Shown here: in pieces, positions 47,261 to 57,000 of the stretch
Layout of the letters: the number at the start of each line of letters is the position of its first letter
Numbering within the stretch: the stretch's first letter is position 1
NCBI GenBank assembly: GCA_963082875.1
Contig: OY720101.1
Span: 1,178,001-1,242,000 of the forward strand
DNA length: 64,000 nucleotides
Reading direction: 5' to 3'
Origin: Corella eumyota
Lineage: Eukaryota; Chordata; Ascidiacea; Phlebobranchia; Corellidae
Made by a program: the position numbers and the translations under genes
The notes under the pieces: model-generated
Seen by the model: the letters and a program-made list of their open reading frames with translations, nothing else
The model's database searches: none
Told to the model about the DNA's origin: nothing

Positions 47261-48424
47261 ATGCCGACTAACGATGAGTTTTGGTTTATAAGCATTCCAG
47301 GAGATAAAACTCCACAACAATCATGGGACAAGTTAAACAAGTTCACGGGAGGACTTCAACAGTCTGGAGGATACTCTTCCAACTATAAGTTCAACGTCCC
47401 GGACCTTAAAGTAGGCACTTTGGATTCTTTGATTGGCCTTTCGGATGACCTTGCAAAGATGGATGTCTTTGCAGAGAGCGTGTGTAAGAAAGTATCTGGA
47501 TACATGGCAGAAGTACTTGAGGATCAAAGAGATAAGTTGATGAGCAATTTGAAAGCTGGTGACCAAACTCTCAACAACTTTATGCAACATTTTCAATGGA
47601 ACATGGCCAAGTATCCAACCAAGCAATCTCTTCGAAGCCTTTCTGAGATTATTGCCAAGGTTTTAACACAGGTTGAGGCAGATTTAAGGATCAAATCTCA
47701 AACCTACAACAACCTGAAATCCAATCTGCAAAACATGGAGCGAAAATCGACCGGAAGTTTACTTTTAAGAAACCTCGGTCAAATTGTAAAGAAAGAAGAT
47801 TTTGTTTTGGAATCGGAGTATCTTCAAACCTTGCTTGTTGCTGTTCCTGTGTCTCTTGTTGGTGAATGGGAAAAGAAATATGAAAATTTGACAGAATATG
47901 TTGCTCCTAGATCAACCCGGAAGTTGTATGATGATGACGAGTATTGTTTGTACTCTGTCACACTTTTTAGGAAAGTTGCGGAAGAATTCAAGTATAACTG
48001 CACCAGGCACAAGTTTTTTGTCCGCGATTATCAATACAGTGAACAAGACACCAACAGTGATCGAAACCAGATTTCAAAACTCGCTTCGGACAAGAAAAAA
48101 ATGCTGGGACCTCTTCTTCGATGGCTAAAAGTCAATTTCAGCGAAGTTTTTATCGCATGGATGCATATTAAAGCTCTCCGTGTGTTTGTGGAGTCAGTCT
48201 TAAGGTACGGTCTCCCTGTTAATTTCCAATGTGCCGTGCTGGTGCCACATAAAAAACAACACAAGAGGTTACGTGATACTTTGAATAGTTTGTACAGCAA
48301 CCTGGATAGTACAGGTCTGGCAGGGGTAACAGAGGAAGATAATGTTCCTGGGATTGCAATGCAGGAGTATTACCCTTATGTTTTCTATAAGGTACAACTG
48401 GACTTTGAGAGCAAAAATATTTAA
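47261..48424 (+). CDS. ATP6V1C1: V-type proton ATPase subunit C
   Basis: A 387-codon uninterrupted frame starting MPTNDEFWFISIPGDKTPQQ, the typical start of V-ATPase subunit C (Vma5). This peripheral-stalk subunit bridges the V1 and V0 sectors and is released on reversible disassembly, so it controls proton pumping into endosomes and lysosomes. Family blocks: WDKLNKFT, FNVPDLKVGTLDSLIGLSDD, FQWNMAKYPTKQSL, YLQTLLVAVPVSLVGEWEKK, FKYNCTRHKFFVRDYQY, FSEVFIAWMHIKALRVFVES and VLRYGLPVNFQ. Animal subunits are about 380-385 residues, so length is right. The coding region has no intron. A leader acceptor site lies just upstream. Whether it equals vertebrate C1 or C2 cannot be decided here. Confidence 0.97.
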   Translation: MPTNDEFWFISIPGDKTPQQSWDKLNKFTGGLQQSGGYSSNYKFNVPDLKVGTLDSLIGLSDDLAKMDVFAESVCKKVSGYMAEVLEDQRDKLMSNLKAGDQTLNNFMQHFQWNMAKYPTKQSLRSLSEIIAKVLTQVEADLRIKSQTYNNLKSNLQNMERKSTGSLLLRNLGQIVKKEDFVLESEYLQTLLVAVPVSLVGEWEKKYENLTEYVAPRSTRKLYDDDEYCLYSVTLFRKVAEEFKYNCTRHKFFVRDYQYSEQDTNSDRNQISKLASDKKKMLGPLLRWLKVNFSEVFIAWMHIKALRVFVESVLRYGLPVNFQCAVLVPHKKQHKRLRDTLNSLYSNLDSTGLAGVTEEDNVPGIAMQEYYPYVFYKVQLDFESKNI

Positions 48425-48957
48425 CCAAATTTCTAATGTGGTCTAAAGTGCAATAACGTTTTGTCCTTCGTTTTGTCTTTTTTGTATTTTATTGCTTTTT
48501 AAATACAAACTTTTTTCGTGCTTTTTGTTTAGAAACCCTGGTATAAACATAACAAAAAAGTGTTTATATTATAATATTATTCTGATGGTCAGATTGTTTA
48601 TTTATATGTATATATTTCTCTATTTTTTGTTGGGCACAATTTTATTTCTGTTGCGTACATTTATTTGAAATATATTTGTGGTATACTTATGAAAGGTGTT
48701 AAATTATTACCTTTAGATTATTAAGAATTAACAATCAAATCAAACACCCTAAACAAAGTTAGCGGGCAGTTTCAAAGCAGCAAAATTTAAGCATGATTTC
48801 GGTTTCGTGTTAATTCATTTTTTTCAGTGTATTAAATGCCCGAAAATGTTTGCAAATAACGCTTACATAGCAAAATGTGTAGTATTTATATATTGGCCCC
48901 AGTTTTTACAATAAAAGGGCTTAACTTATATTATCGCATCAACGATTTCAAATTGCT
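48425..48957. other. Convergent 3' region, V-ATPase C / ficolin
   Basis: 3' untranslated regions of two convergent genes. No other feature seen. Confidence 0.5.
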
Positions 48958-51794
48958 TTAGTCGCATCGAAATTTCATTGAAGTTGCTTTCAAAGCTTCG
49001 CTGTTTCCTTTCCAATCTTTCCAAATTATACCATGCCATAATGTCGTTGTTTTCATCCAAGCTGCATTTGCATTCCCCAAGTAACAGCGTTTATGCCACC
49101 ATCCCCCTCCGTTATTTTGATTTAGAGCACAATTATTTCCACTTGAAAACACAATATAATTGTGTTTATCTATTTTTTACATTCTTGAAGTGCGCAGTTA
49201 ACAGAATAGTAAAAAAATGGTTTTCCTACCATTGCTTTTAATAGCGTTTTTTTATTAAGGCTATATGTTGCAACAACCGACAATGTGTTGTAGTAGTAAG
49301 AACACTTGCTACACATCTATGAGGTTGTGGGTTCAATCCCCAATGCTCTTATGCTGTAGCGTCTTTAAGTGAAGCGCTATAAACGGTATAAACTCCTGCT
49401 AAGCCAGCACTTAATTAGCAGTGTAATTATCGGGCCATTTTATAAATCCCAAACTGCTAAAGTCAACTCAAGACTAGGTTGAAGTAACTAATGTTACTCT
49501 ATGTTTAGGTCGGGCATTCGTCCTTCCTACATCAAGGATAAGATATATAGAAAAAACATCAAATAAAATACAAAATTACTTTTGATCGTTATCTCTATCT
49601 TTAGTTGTGAAGGGCATGTTGTCAAGAGAATGATCTCCACCTAAACTGTCCCCAGCTGTCCCACTATATCCATCCAAATGAAGTCGATAATTATCATTTT
49701 CATCTCCCAAAGCGAAGTCGCTAAAAATAAATTAAACTAAGTTTAAATTTGTCAGATCAAATTTTTATAACAAAAACATAAATTCCAAGTTTGATACCTA
49801 CTGCTGAACCCTTTTGCCAAACACTAACTTAAAGAACACTTTTAGATCTATCTATAGCATTACACACGTTGCTTTTTGTAAACGTTTTATATGGTTAAAA
49901 CACTTTCTACACTACGTAAGGTCCTGAATTTGATTCCCAGTGATCTCATAGCGTAGCGTCCTTGAGTATTGTGCTATAAACGGCATGAACTCCTGCTGAA
50001 CCAGTACCGTATCAGCAACTTAATTATCGGGCAATTATTACCTATAATATTCCAAACTGCTAAAGGTAACTCGAGACTGGGTCGGAGTAACGGATGTTAC
50101 TCTATGTTCAGGTCGCGCATTCGACCTTCTCACATCAAGGATATACAAAAAATTTGAAAAAAAACATTAACGTTACAAACTTTTACCTATATTGAGCAAA
50201 GGCATGGTCGTCGTCAAAACTCCATAAATCTATTCTCAACTTACAACCTCGTAACTTGGTTTGTTGGTAAACATTTTCCAAACCTTAAACAGTTTAAAAT
50301 ACAAGAATTTTTTTTGCACTGGTTGGGCTAACTTAGTTTACTGCTAATACAACATAGCTTATCATTATCCTTTATGTGGTAAGGTCGAACACACTTTTTA
50401 TACCGTTTTTAGCGCCTTGCCTATAATGGCGCTACAGCATGAGAGCAGTGGGGATGTTTTTACCACCACACCACGCTGCCGGTTTTTAAAATATTTTTTA
50501 TTAGTCCAAAATTAGGTTCCGTATATGTAAGACCTAATAACAACTTAGCTTTTGCATAAAAAATTAAAAATTGAACCGTTAATACCGAGCCAAAATTCGC
50601 CAGTCGGACTTCCAAACCCATTTTTGTATTCCTCCCAATTTCTGTCAAAACTCTCGCTTCCGTCCCATCGACGCTGGAACACCTAGTATTGAGATGTCAT
50701 AAAAATCTATAGTGATATCGCGCTATAAAACTATGTGACGTCATGTATAAAAAATCTACAAACAACAGCTTCAATATATTTGAAAATGATTCTTTTCTTT
50801 TTTTAATATATTTATCCTCGATGTGGGAAGGTCTTTACGACCTAAACATAGAGTATTATCTGTTACCGATCCAGTCCCAAATTGCCTTTTGCAGTTTGAT
50901 GTTTTATAGATTATAATTGCCTGATATTTATGCTGCTAATTAAGTTTTGGCTCAGCAGGAATTTTTTTTGTATATATCTTTACTTTTGTATATATCTTTA
51001 TTTATCTTTATATTAACATCAGTTACCCGACCCAGTCTCGAGTTGCCTGTGGCAGTTTGGGATGTTCTAGAGATTATAATTGCTAGATATTTATGCTGCA
51101 GATTAAGTGCTGACTCAGCAGGAGTTTATACCGTTTATAGCACCTTACTCAAAGGCGACACACCATTGTTTTGTTACATGCATTCAAGATTTGTATATAA
51201 ATATTTCTGCTGGTTTAAATATTTTGGTGCACGTAAATTTAATTTACCGTCCACCCCCCGTCGCAGAATGCAACGTCACCATTTCTTAACCTTTGAACCC
51301 CATACGTTGATGACGTCAGACATTCGACTGGTGTCAGCAAACTTTCGAGTTCTAAATAATGCAGCAATTTTTTTCGGGCATGTAGTGTGTAAGGAAAAGT
51401 ATTTATGATAATATGGCAGTGACTTATGCTTAATACAATTTTAAATTAATTAATTTGTATATATTTGTACTCCATTTCTACAAATTCTACCAAAATACCT
51501 GGATTGAATGGTAAAATTATTAAGTTATACAATTTACAAACCTGCCAACTTATTCTTTATTTCTGTTTGAAACTCGCTACAATTTCCAGGGTTTCCATTT
51601 ACTCCAGTTTCACCAATGCCTCCCTTTGGCCCAGCTTTGCCGGGGAAACCCGTGTCACCTTTCTGACCTTTTTGACCCAGTTCGGGCAATGACGTAGACG
51701 TGACGTCATCGCCACACATCGGTATTCTGACGTAACGACATTGGGAATAGGCTTCAGAAACTAAGCACACCAACAAACTGGTAAATAGAATCAT
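48958..51794 (-). CDS. Ficolin-like lectin: collagen stalk plus fibrinogen domain
   Basis: Six exons join in frame. The start chosen is the ATG at 51792-51794 ([17 protein letters not shown], signal peptide); the frame stays open a little upstream but without an ATG. Exon 1 then gives Cys-containing N-terminal residues and 11 Gly-X-Y triplets ([33 protein letters not shown]). Later exons give the fibrinogen-like domain: [13 protein letters not shown] (about 51225-51352), [20 protein letters not shown] and [11 protein letters not shown] (about 50580-50685), [11 protein letters not shown] (about 50188-50283), [16 protein letters not shown] (about 49580-49721), then [15 protein letters not shown] and TSMKFRCD (48958-49127). 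The calcium-site DRDND and the Cys pair are kept. Ficolins are secreted, bind acetylated sugars on microbes and activate the lectin complement pathway. It is an innate-immune lectin with one collagen run. Four SINE insertions fill the introns. Confidence 0.93.
49275..49552 (+). repeat. tRNA-derived SINE
   Basis: Copy in the last ficolin intron: head 'gtgttgtagtagtaagaac', 'gggttcaatcccc', body, 3' end 'acatcaaggataagatatata'. Confidence 0.88.
49885..50150 (+). repeat. tRNA-derived SINE, 5'-shortened
   Basis: Starts inside the tRNA-like head ('ttctacactacgtaaggtcc') and runs to 'acatcaaggatatacaaa'. Ficolin intron. Confidence 0.88.
50356..50485 (-). repeat. tRNA-derived SINE with internal deletion
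   Basis: Minus-strand copy keeping the 3' end ('tatcctttatgtggtaaggtc') and the head ('accacaccacgctgccgg') but missing the central body. Confidence 0.85.
50806..51165 (-). repeat. Two SINE fragments in tandem
   Basis: Two minus-strand partial copies, 50806-50965 and about 51000-51165. Each has the 3' half and middle body ('gttaccgatccagtcc' / 'gttacccgacccagtc', then 'gctcagcagga' / 'actcagcagga'). The tRNA-like head is absent from both. Confidence 0.88.
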
Positions 51795-52356
51795 ATTCAA
51801 ACTTTACAGTCTCTCCGAAGTTATTTTAAGTCTAAAATTCTTTTCTTAAACTTGCAACAAATGCTAAAACGTCATGGAATTTTTTTATTTAAAATGTTTA
51901 GCTTAAGGCGATAATTGTTTAGTTTACTTTTTTAAACAAGAACCTTAGTTAAAAACTTAACGCTGGGCAACAGTGCAATAACATTAGCAACAATATCTAC
52001 ACTAATGCGTTGTATAATTATTTAAATGTGTGGCTACATAATTTAAATTTTAATAAAATAAATATTTTTTTTGCTGAATTAAAATTAAGTTAAATATTAC
52101 CTAAAATATTGATAAAAAAAAGACCAAAGTTGAAGTCACATCAAGGCATAACTGCTGCTTAAACTTTGACGTGAAACTTATCAATTATCACGCTCTTTTC
52201 TAGATTATTCTAACAAGCTTAAACATTAATTTTATTAAATGGGTAAAAAATTTAAATAACAAACATATATTTGCTGTAGGTAAGTTTATTTTACAAAATA
52301 ATGACATGTAATATTATTAAGATTTTTTTGTTGAACTGCCGCGGGAAACTTTTCTT
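51795..52356. other. Spacer between ficolin and cystatin genes
   Basis: Ficolin promoter side and cystatin 3' flank, both minus strand. No repeats or additional coding sequence recognised. Confidence 0.5.
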
Positions 52357-53336
52357 TTACTCATCCCGCTCCCAAATGGCAGTAACTTAAATAAAAATCA
52401 AATTTATAATCATTAGAAATTTTAATGAATTCATTTAAAAATATTTAACAGAATTTATTGATTTTACTGATCATTTTTTTAACAAGTTAAGTTACAATAA
52501 AAGCCAAATAATTTACATTTTTGTTTTGGTCGGCAAGTGTCATACTTGACTTTAAATGTGTCAGTCCAACTTTGCTCATAGATTTTAATTCTGCAGATCT
52601 AAACAATATAAGGATTCCGACTATTACATGTAGGTACACTATTTAACAAAAAAATTATTACACCGTAACATTGGCAGCGTGATGTAGCGGTCAGAACACT
52701 TTCTAGACTACATTAGTTCCTGGATTCGATCCCAAGTGATCTCATACAGTAGCACCCATGAGTAAGGCGCTATAAACGGTATATTGACTACTATGCTAAG
52801 CCAGCACCTGATCAGCAGCATAAATATAATTATAATCTATATAATATCCCAAACTGCCACAGGCATCTTGAGACTGGGTCGGGGCAATTGTTGTTACTGT
52901 ATGTTTAGATCGCGCATTTGACCTTTCCACTTCAAGGATAAATTATATAAAAAAAAACTAAATCTTACCTCATCTGATGTTTTGTAGGTTATATAGTAAA
53001 TAACTCCAGATACCACCTTAAAACAAGGAAAAAAATTGAAAAATGTTTTAAACTTATAGGCAAAAAACATAACAAACAAATAGACCAAAAAGAAATTTAT
53101 TAAAATTGTCAACGTTAAGTGTTTAGTACCTGGCTTTGTGCAGACAACACTGTATATGGTTCGTTGTTGAAGTCAACAGCTCTTTCCAAAGCATTTATTA
53201 CGTCTGGATCGTCAGTATTAAGTTTATCTCGGCCGCCAAGTATTTTTCCTGATGAACCAAACCTTGAAGAAGGAGCACTTACAGCCAAACTAATAAGTAA
53301 CCCACACCACAAACTTAACCGAAGTAAAGAGATCAT
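52357..53336 (-). CDS. Secreted cystatin, cysteine protease inhibitor
   Basis: Four exons. Exon 1 (53131-53336) starts MISLLRLSLWCGLLISLAVS (signal peptide) and continues GGRDKLNTDDPDVINALERA, the N-terminal Gly and alpha-helix of cystatins. The junction to exon 2 (about 52970-53017) creates the QVVSG inhibitory loop (canonical QxVxG) followed by VIYYITYKTSDE. Exon 3 (about 52523-52598) gives CRIKIYEQSWTDTFKVKYDTC, with a Trp loop and cysteines as in type 2 cystatins. The short last exon ends at 52357-52359. Length of about 125 residues fits. It should inhibit papain-type cathepsins outside the cell or in the lysosome. The end after the last Cys pair is the least certain part. A SINE sits in intron 2. 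Confidence 0.87.
52672..52955 (+). repeat. tRNA-derived SINE
   Basis: Full-length copy in cystatin intron 2: 'ggcagcgtgatgtagcggtc', 'ggattcgatccc', 3' end 'cttcaaggataaattatata'. Confidence 0.9.
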
Positions 53337-54064
53337 TTTTGTTATTGAAAAAATTCAACTGCAGGATGAAAAGATTTTTTGTGATATTTATACTTTTTAG
53401 AATCTATTACTCTTTGCTTTTTTGCACGTTTTTGATATTTTCTCATACTTAATAATATCGTAATCAAACTGAACTACATCCTAGATTGGTAAAAGAAATG
53501 ATTCTCATATTTTTATATTAGCATAAACAGCTTGAAATTGACGTTTTTGCTGACTGAAACTTTGTATTTCCAAGAACAGGAAGTTATTAAAGCTGCTTGG
53601 AAAAGTTTAAACACTTAAACAACTTTGAACTGGTACATGTACTTAAGTTGTACAAGAAAGAATAGGTCATGTTATTATTATTTTTTATACATTTTTGTTT
53701 GCACAAACAACTCTTTAAAAATAATGTTTTTTTATTGTTATAAAGCTTAAATTAGAGCTTAAACATTTTTTTAAACATTGCTAATAATATAAAATAAATT
53801 TTATATTAAATAAAACTTAATATTTACAATATTTTGTTTTTGTTTAATTACTAAATTGTAAAAGTCAAGGTTGTTACTTTAAAAATATATTTTAGTTTGA
53901 CTAACGACGCTAAACATATTTTAATCACAACTTTTGCACATATTTCTACGACGACAATTTTCCAAACAGTGTCAATGGTTTTTACTTTCAGGAGAATTTA
54001 AATACGTTAACAAAGCTTAATATAAATGGCATAAACTTGTTTAAGACTCCTGTATGGCGAGAGG
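53337..54064. promoter_or_regulatory. Shared upstream region, cystatin / TBC1D25
   Basis: 728 bp between two divergent start codons. AT-rich, with no repeat and no clear promoter motif by eye. Confidence 0.5.
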
Positions 54065-57000
54065 ATGTTTAATATAAGGCGTTCTGATAATATTAAAGAT
54101 GTCATTCATATTAAAGTGAAGGTAAGAAATGTTTTTTTTTTGGGTTAATGCGTTTGATTTTTTACGGTCTGACAGTTTTAAGGGATCTCTATTAGTTTCG
54201 CACGCCCCACATAAACAGGGTGTGTAACCGAAATACGGCACATGTAATTAAACAAAAAGGTTGCATAAATTAAACCCTTACCCTAACCCTCACATATTCA
54301 GTTTACCCATTAACACATCTGACTCGTAAAGTGGACTTAGTTATACTCATTAAAACATATTTCAACTAATTTTTAATGTCTGGTTGAACAATTGCCATAC
54401 TTAGGTTATAACGCCTTGTTAAATTCAGGCGTGCGAAAGTAATAGAGATCCAAAAATTTTTACCTAAATTATAGAACCTGCTTATTTTATTTATTTTTTT
54501 CGTGTATATCTTTATCCTCGATGTGTGAAAGTCGAATGCGCGACTTAAAGATAAAGTAACAACTGTTACTCTGACCCAGTCTTGGTTGCCTTGAGTGCTG
54601 GCTCAGCAGGAGTTCATACCGTTTATAGCGCCTTACGCAAGGGCGCTACAGCATGAGATCAGTGGGGATTGAACCCACGACTTCATGGTGGTGTAGAAAG
54701 TGTTCTTACCACTACACGACGCTGCCGGTTTATATTTTATTTACATTTAAATCTTTATATTAAACTTATTTACTGATTTGTTTCAGAAATATGCTGGATA
54801 CTTTAATCCAGAAAGCAAGAGTTTTGCAGTTGATCCCCACCTAACTTCATTTGAAGATTTACAGAAGATTTTAATTGAGGCCTTTAACTTAAATGGGTAC
54901 AAATCTTTATAATCATTTTTTTGTATTAATAACTGTGATTGAAATGCAGAATGTTAACTTTATAGGCACACTGTATGTTGCAGCTGATTCAACTTAAAAC
55001 AGTTGTAAATTATTCTGTTTTTAGTTTGTAATACTGTATTAACTAAATCTTTTTTATGTAGAGTGGATTAATTTAAAAGAGGTTTTTAAACCTAAAAAGT
55101 TGTTCTTGTTAAATCTGTTTGATATGCTTACCTCTTGTGTTGTAGGCCATTTCATTTAACATACTTATGCAGAGATGATGTTGGTGACCATGTTTTTCTT
55201 TCAATGCTTACAGACTGGGACTTGGATGCAGCTTTCATGACATCATCAGATCCTCATTTAAGATTAAAGGTGAATGTATATAATTTACTTAACGCGTTTG
55301 TGTAACCATTTTAAAGATAGTTACTGGTTTTTTATGGTATATTCAGAAATGACGATTTTTTTTGGATTTGCAAAAACAGTATTTTACCTTGTTGTCATTA
55401 ACAAATCTATTTAAAAAAAGATCACCATTATGGCCTATACTGGTAATTAAGTTTTTTTGTTTTTTTTTATCTAAGCTTGACGCTGAACCTTACCAGGATG
55501 GATTGATATCTAAGATAAAAGGGTGGGAACCTCCAGTAGCTGACAACAAAGATTCAAACCTTGTTAAAAACATTTTTCAACCCATGTCAAACAGGTAAAT
55601 ATTATATAGGCTTATTGTGCATTTTCCAAATAAGAAGTTCAAAAGTTTTAAAATTAACTATACATTCTTGCTTTAAAAGCAAGTATACATACATAATTGG
55701 TATAATATTTAAATAATATCAATTCTAACACTAAATATATACAACATATACCTTTAGAAAGTTAATGTAAAATACTGTGAGAGATAAATTTATTTTTTTT
55801 GACACTTATAAATAATTTTTGTTCAAAGTGTGAGTCAAATCTTATCCTTAAGTGAAGTTGATCGAAATTGGTTAGGAACTGTTGGCAATGCTTTTAACAA
55901 ACTTACGGTTGGTTTAAAATACAACATTAATCAAGATTCAGAGTTTGGATTCTTTCCTACTAAACCACCTTTAGGTAATTTAGTCTTAAGTTGTTTTAAG
56001 TTGGTATCTATAAGATATACAGACAGGAATTAAATAGATCGAATCAATTGTAGTTAGGGTTTAATTTATTAGACCCTTTTATTCGATTTGATATCTATTT
56101 AAATATATTTGATCAACTGAGAATATTCATTTAATATATATTTGATTCAGTGTACTTTATAGTTATATCCCAATTTTTAGCTGCATATTTGTACGCCTAT
56201 ATATTTTAAGTTTTCAAAGTTATAACATGCCAAATTTTTTGCTAGATGGATACCCATTATATGCTGCCTATTTTTATGTCTTAAGTTTTTAAAATTCTAA
56301 CTTGTTGATTATCTTGCTAGATGATGCAGAATTTCGAAGTTTTTTGGACGAAAACGGATGTTTAACAAAACCTGAGGAACTAAGGTTAAGAGTGTATCAT
56401 GGAGGTGTTTCCCCTGCTCTGAGAAAAGTGGTTTGGCGGTTATTGTTGAATATTTTTCCTGTGGAATTAAGTGGGGTGGAAAGAATAGCTTACATAAAAA
56501 AGAAAACAGGTGAAAATGACAAATTTTGGTTACCATAGTCTTCAGTTTTTAATTTTTTTTACTCTAGTTTTGACTCTTTTTTTTAACAAAAATATTCACC
56601 CTAAAATTTCAGTTTATATTTATTTTGTTATATTTTGTAAAAAGTGGTTAAATAATTTTATTTGATCCCGGACCTAATGTTAAAGTTTATTTAAGTGTGC
56701 CAAGTTGTTTCAATTCAAAAGTGTTATTATAGCGAATGTCTATATTGTAATATCCTATTAAAATTCAATATAGGAAATGTTAATCTATTTTAAATACAGG
56801 ATATATTTTATTACAATACAACTATGCTATTATTATTTATATTGTGTGGTATAGGCTATAATAATACTTGTTTGTAAAATTTAATAACATAATTTGTAAT
56901 ATTATTCTTTAATAATATGTAACTAGACAATAGCCCAGTCTACAATCGCATTTTATTTGTTGTAATATGGTCTTAACTAATATTTGCTTGGGATAATTTA

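Noticed and set aside
47333-48428. Several minus- and plus-strand frames over V-ATPase subunit C
   Set aside because: Shadows of a conserved intronless coding region.
50947-51408. 153-codon plus-strand frame in the ficolin introns
   Set aside because: Most of it is antisense translation of tandem SINE fragments, and the rest crosses a real ficolin exon on the other strand.
51534-51800. Ficolin start upstream of 51794
   Set aside because: The extra codons begin with TTG. The ATG at 51792-51794 gives a standard signal peptide.
54270-54300. Telomere-like CCCTTACCCTAACCC
   Set aside because: Only about two imperfect units inside a MITE-like element, not a telomeric array.
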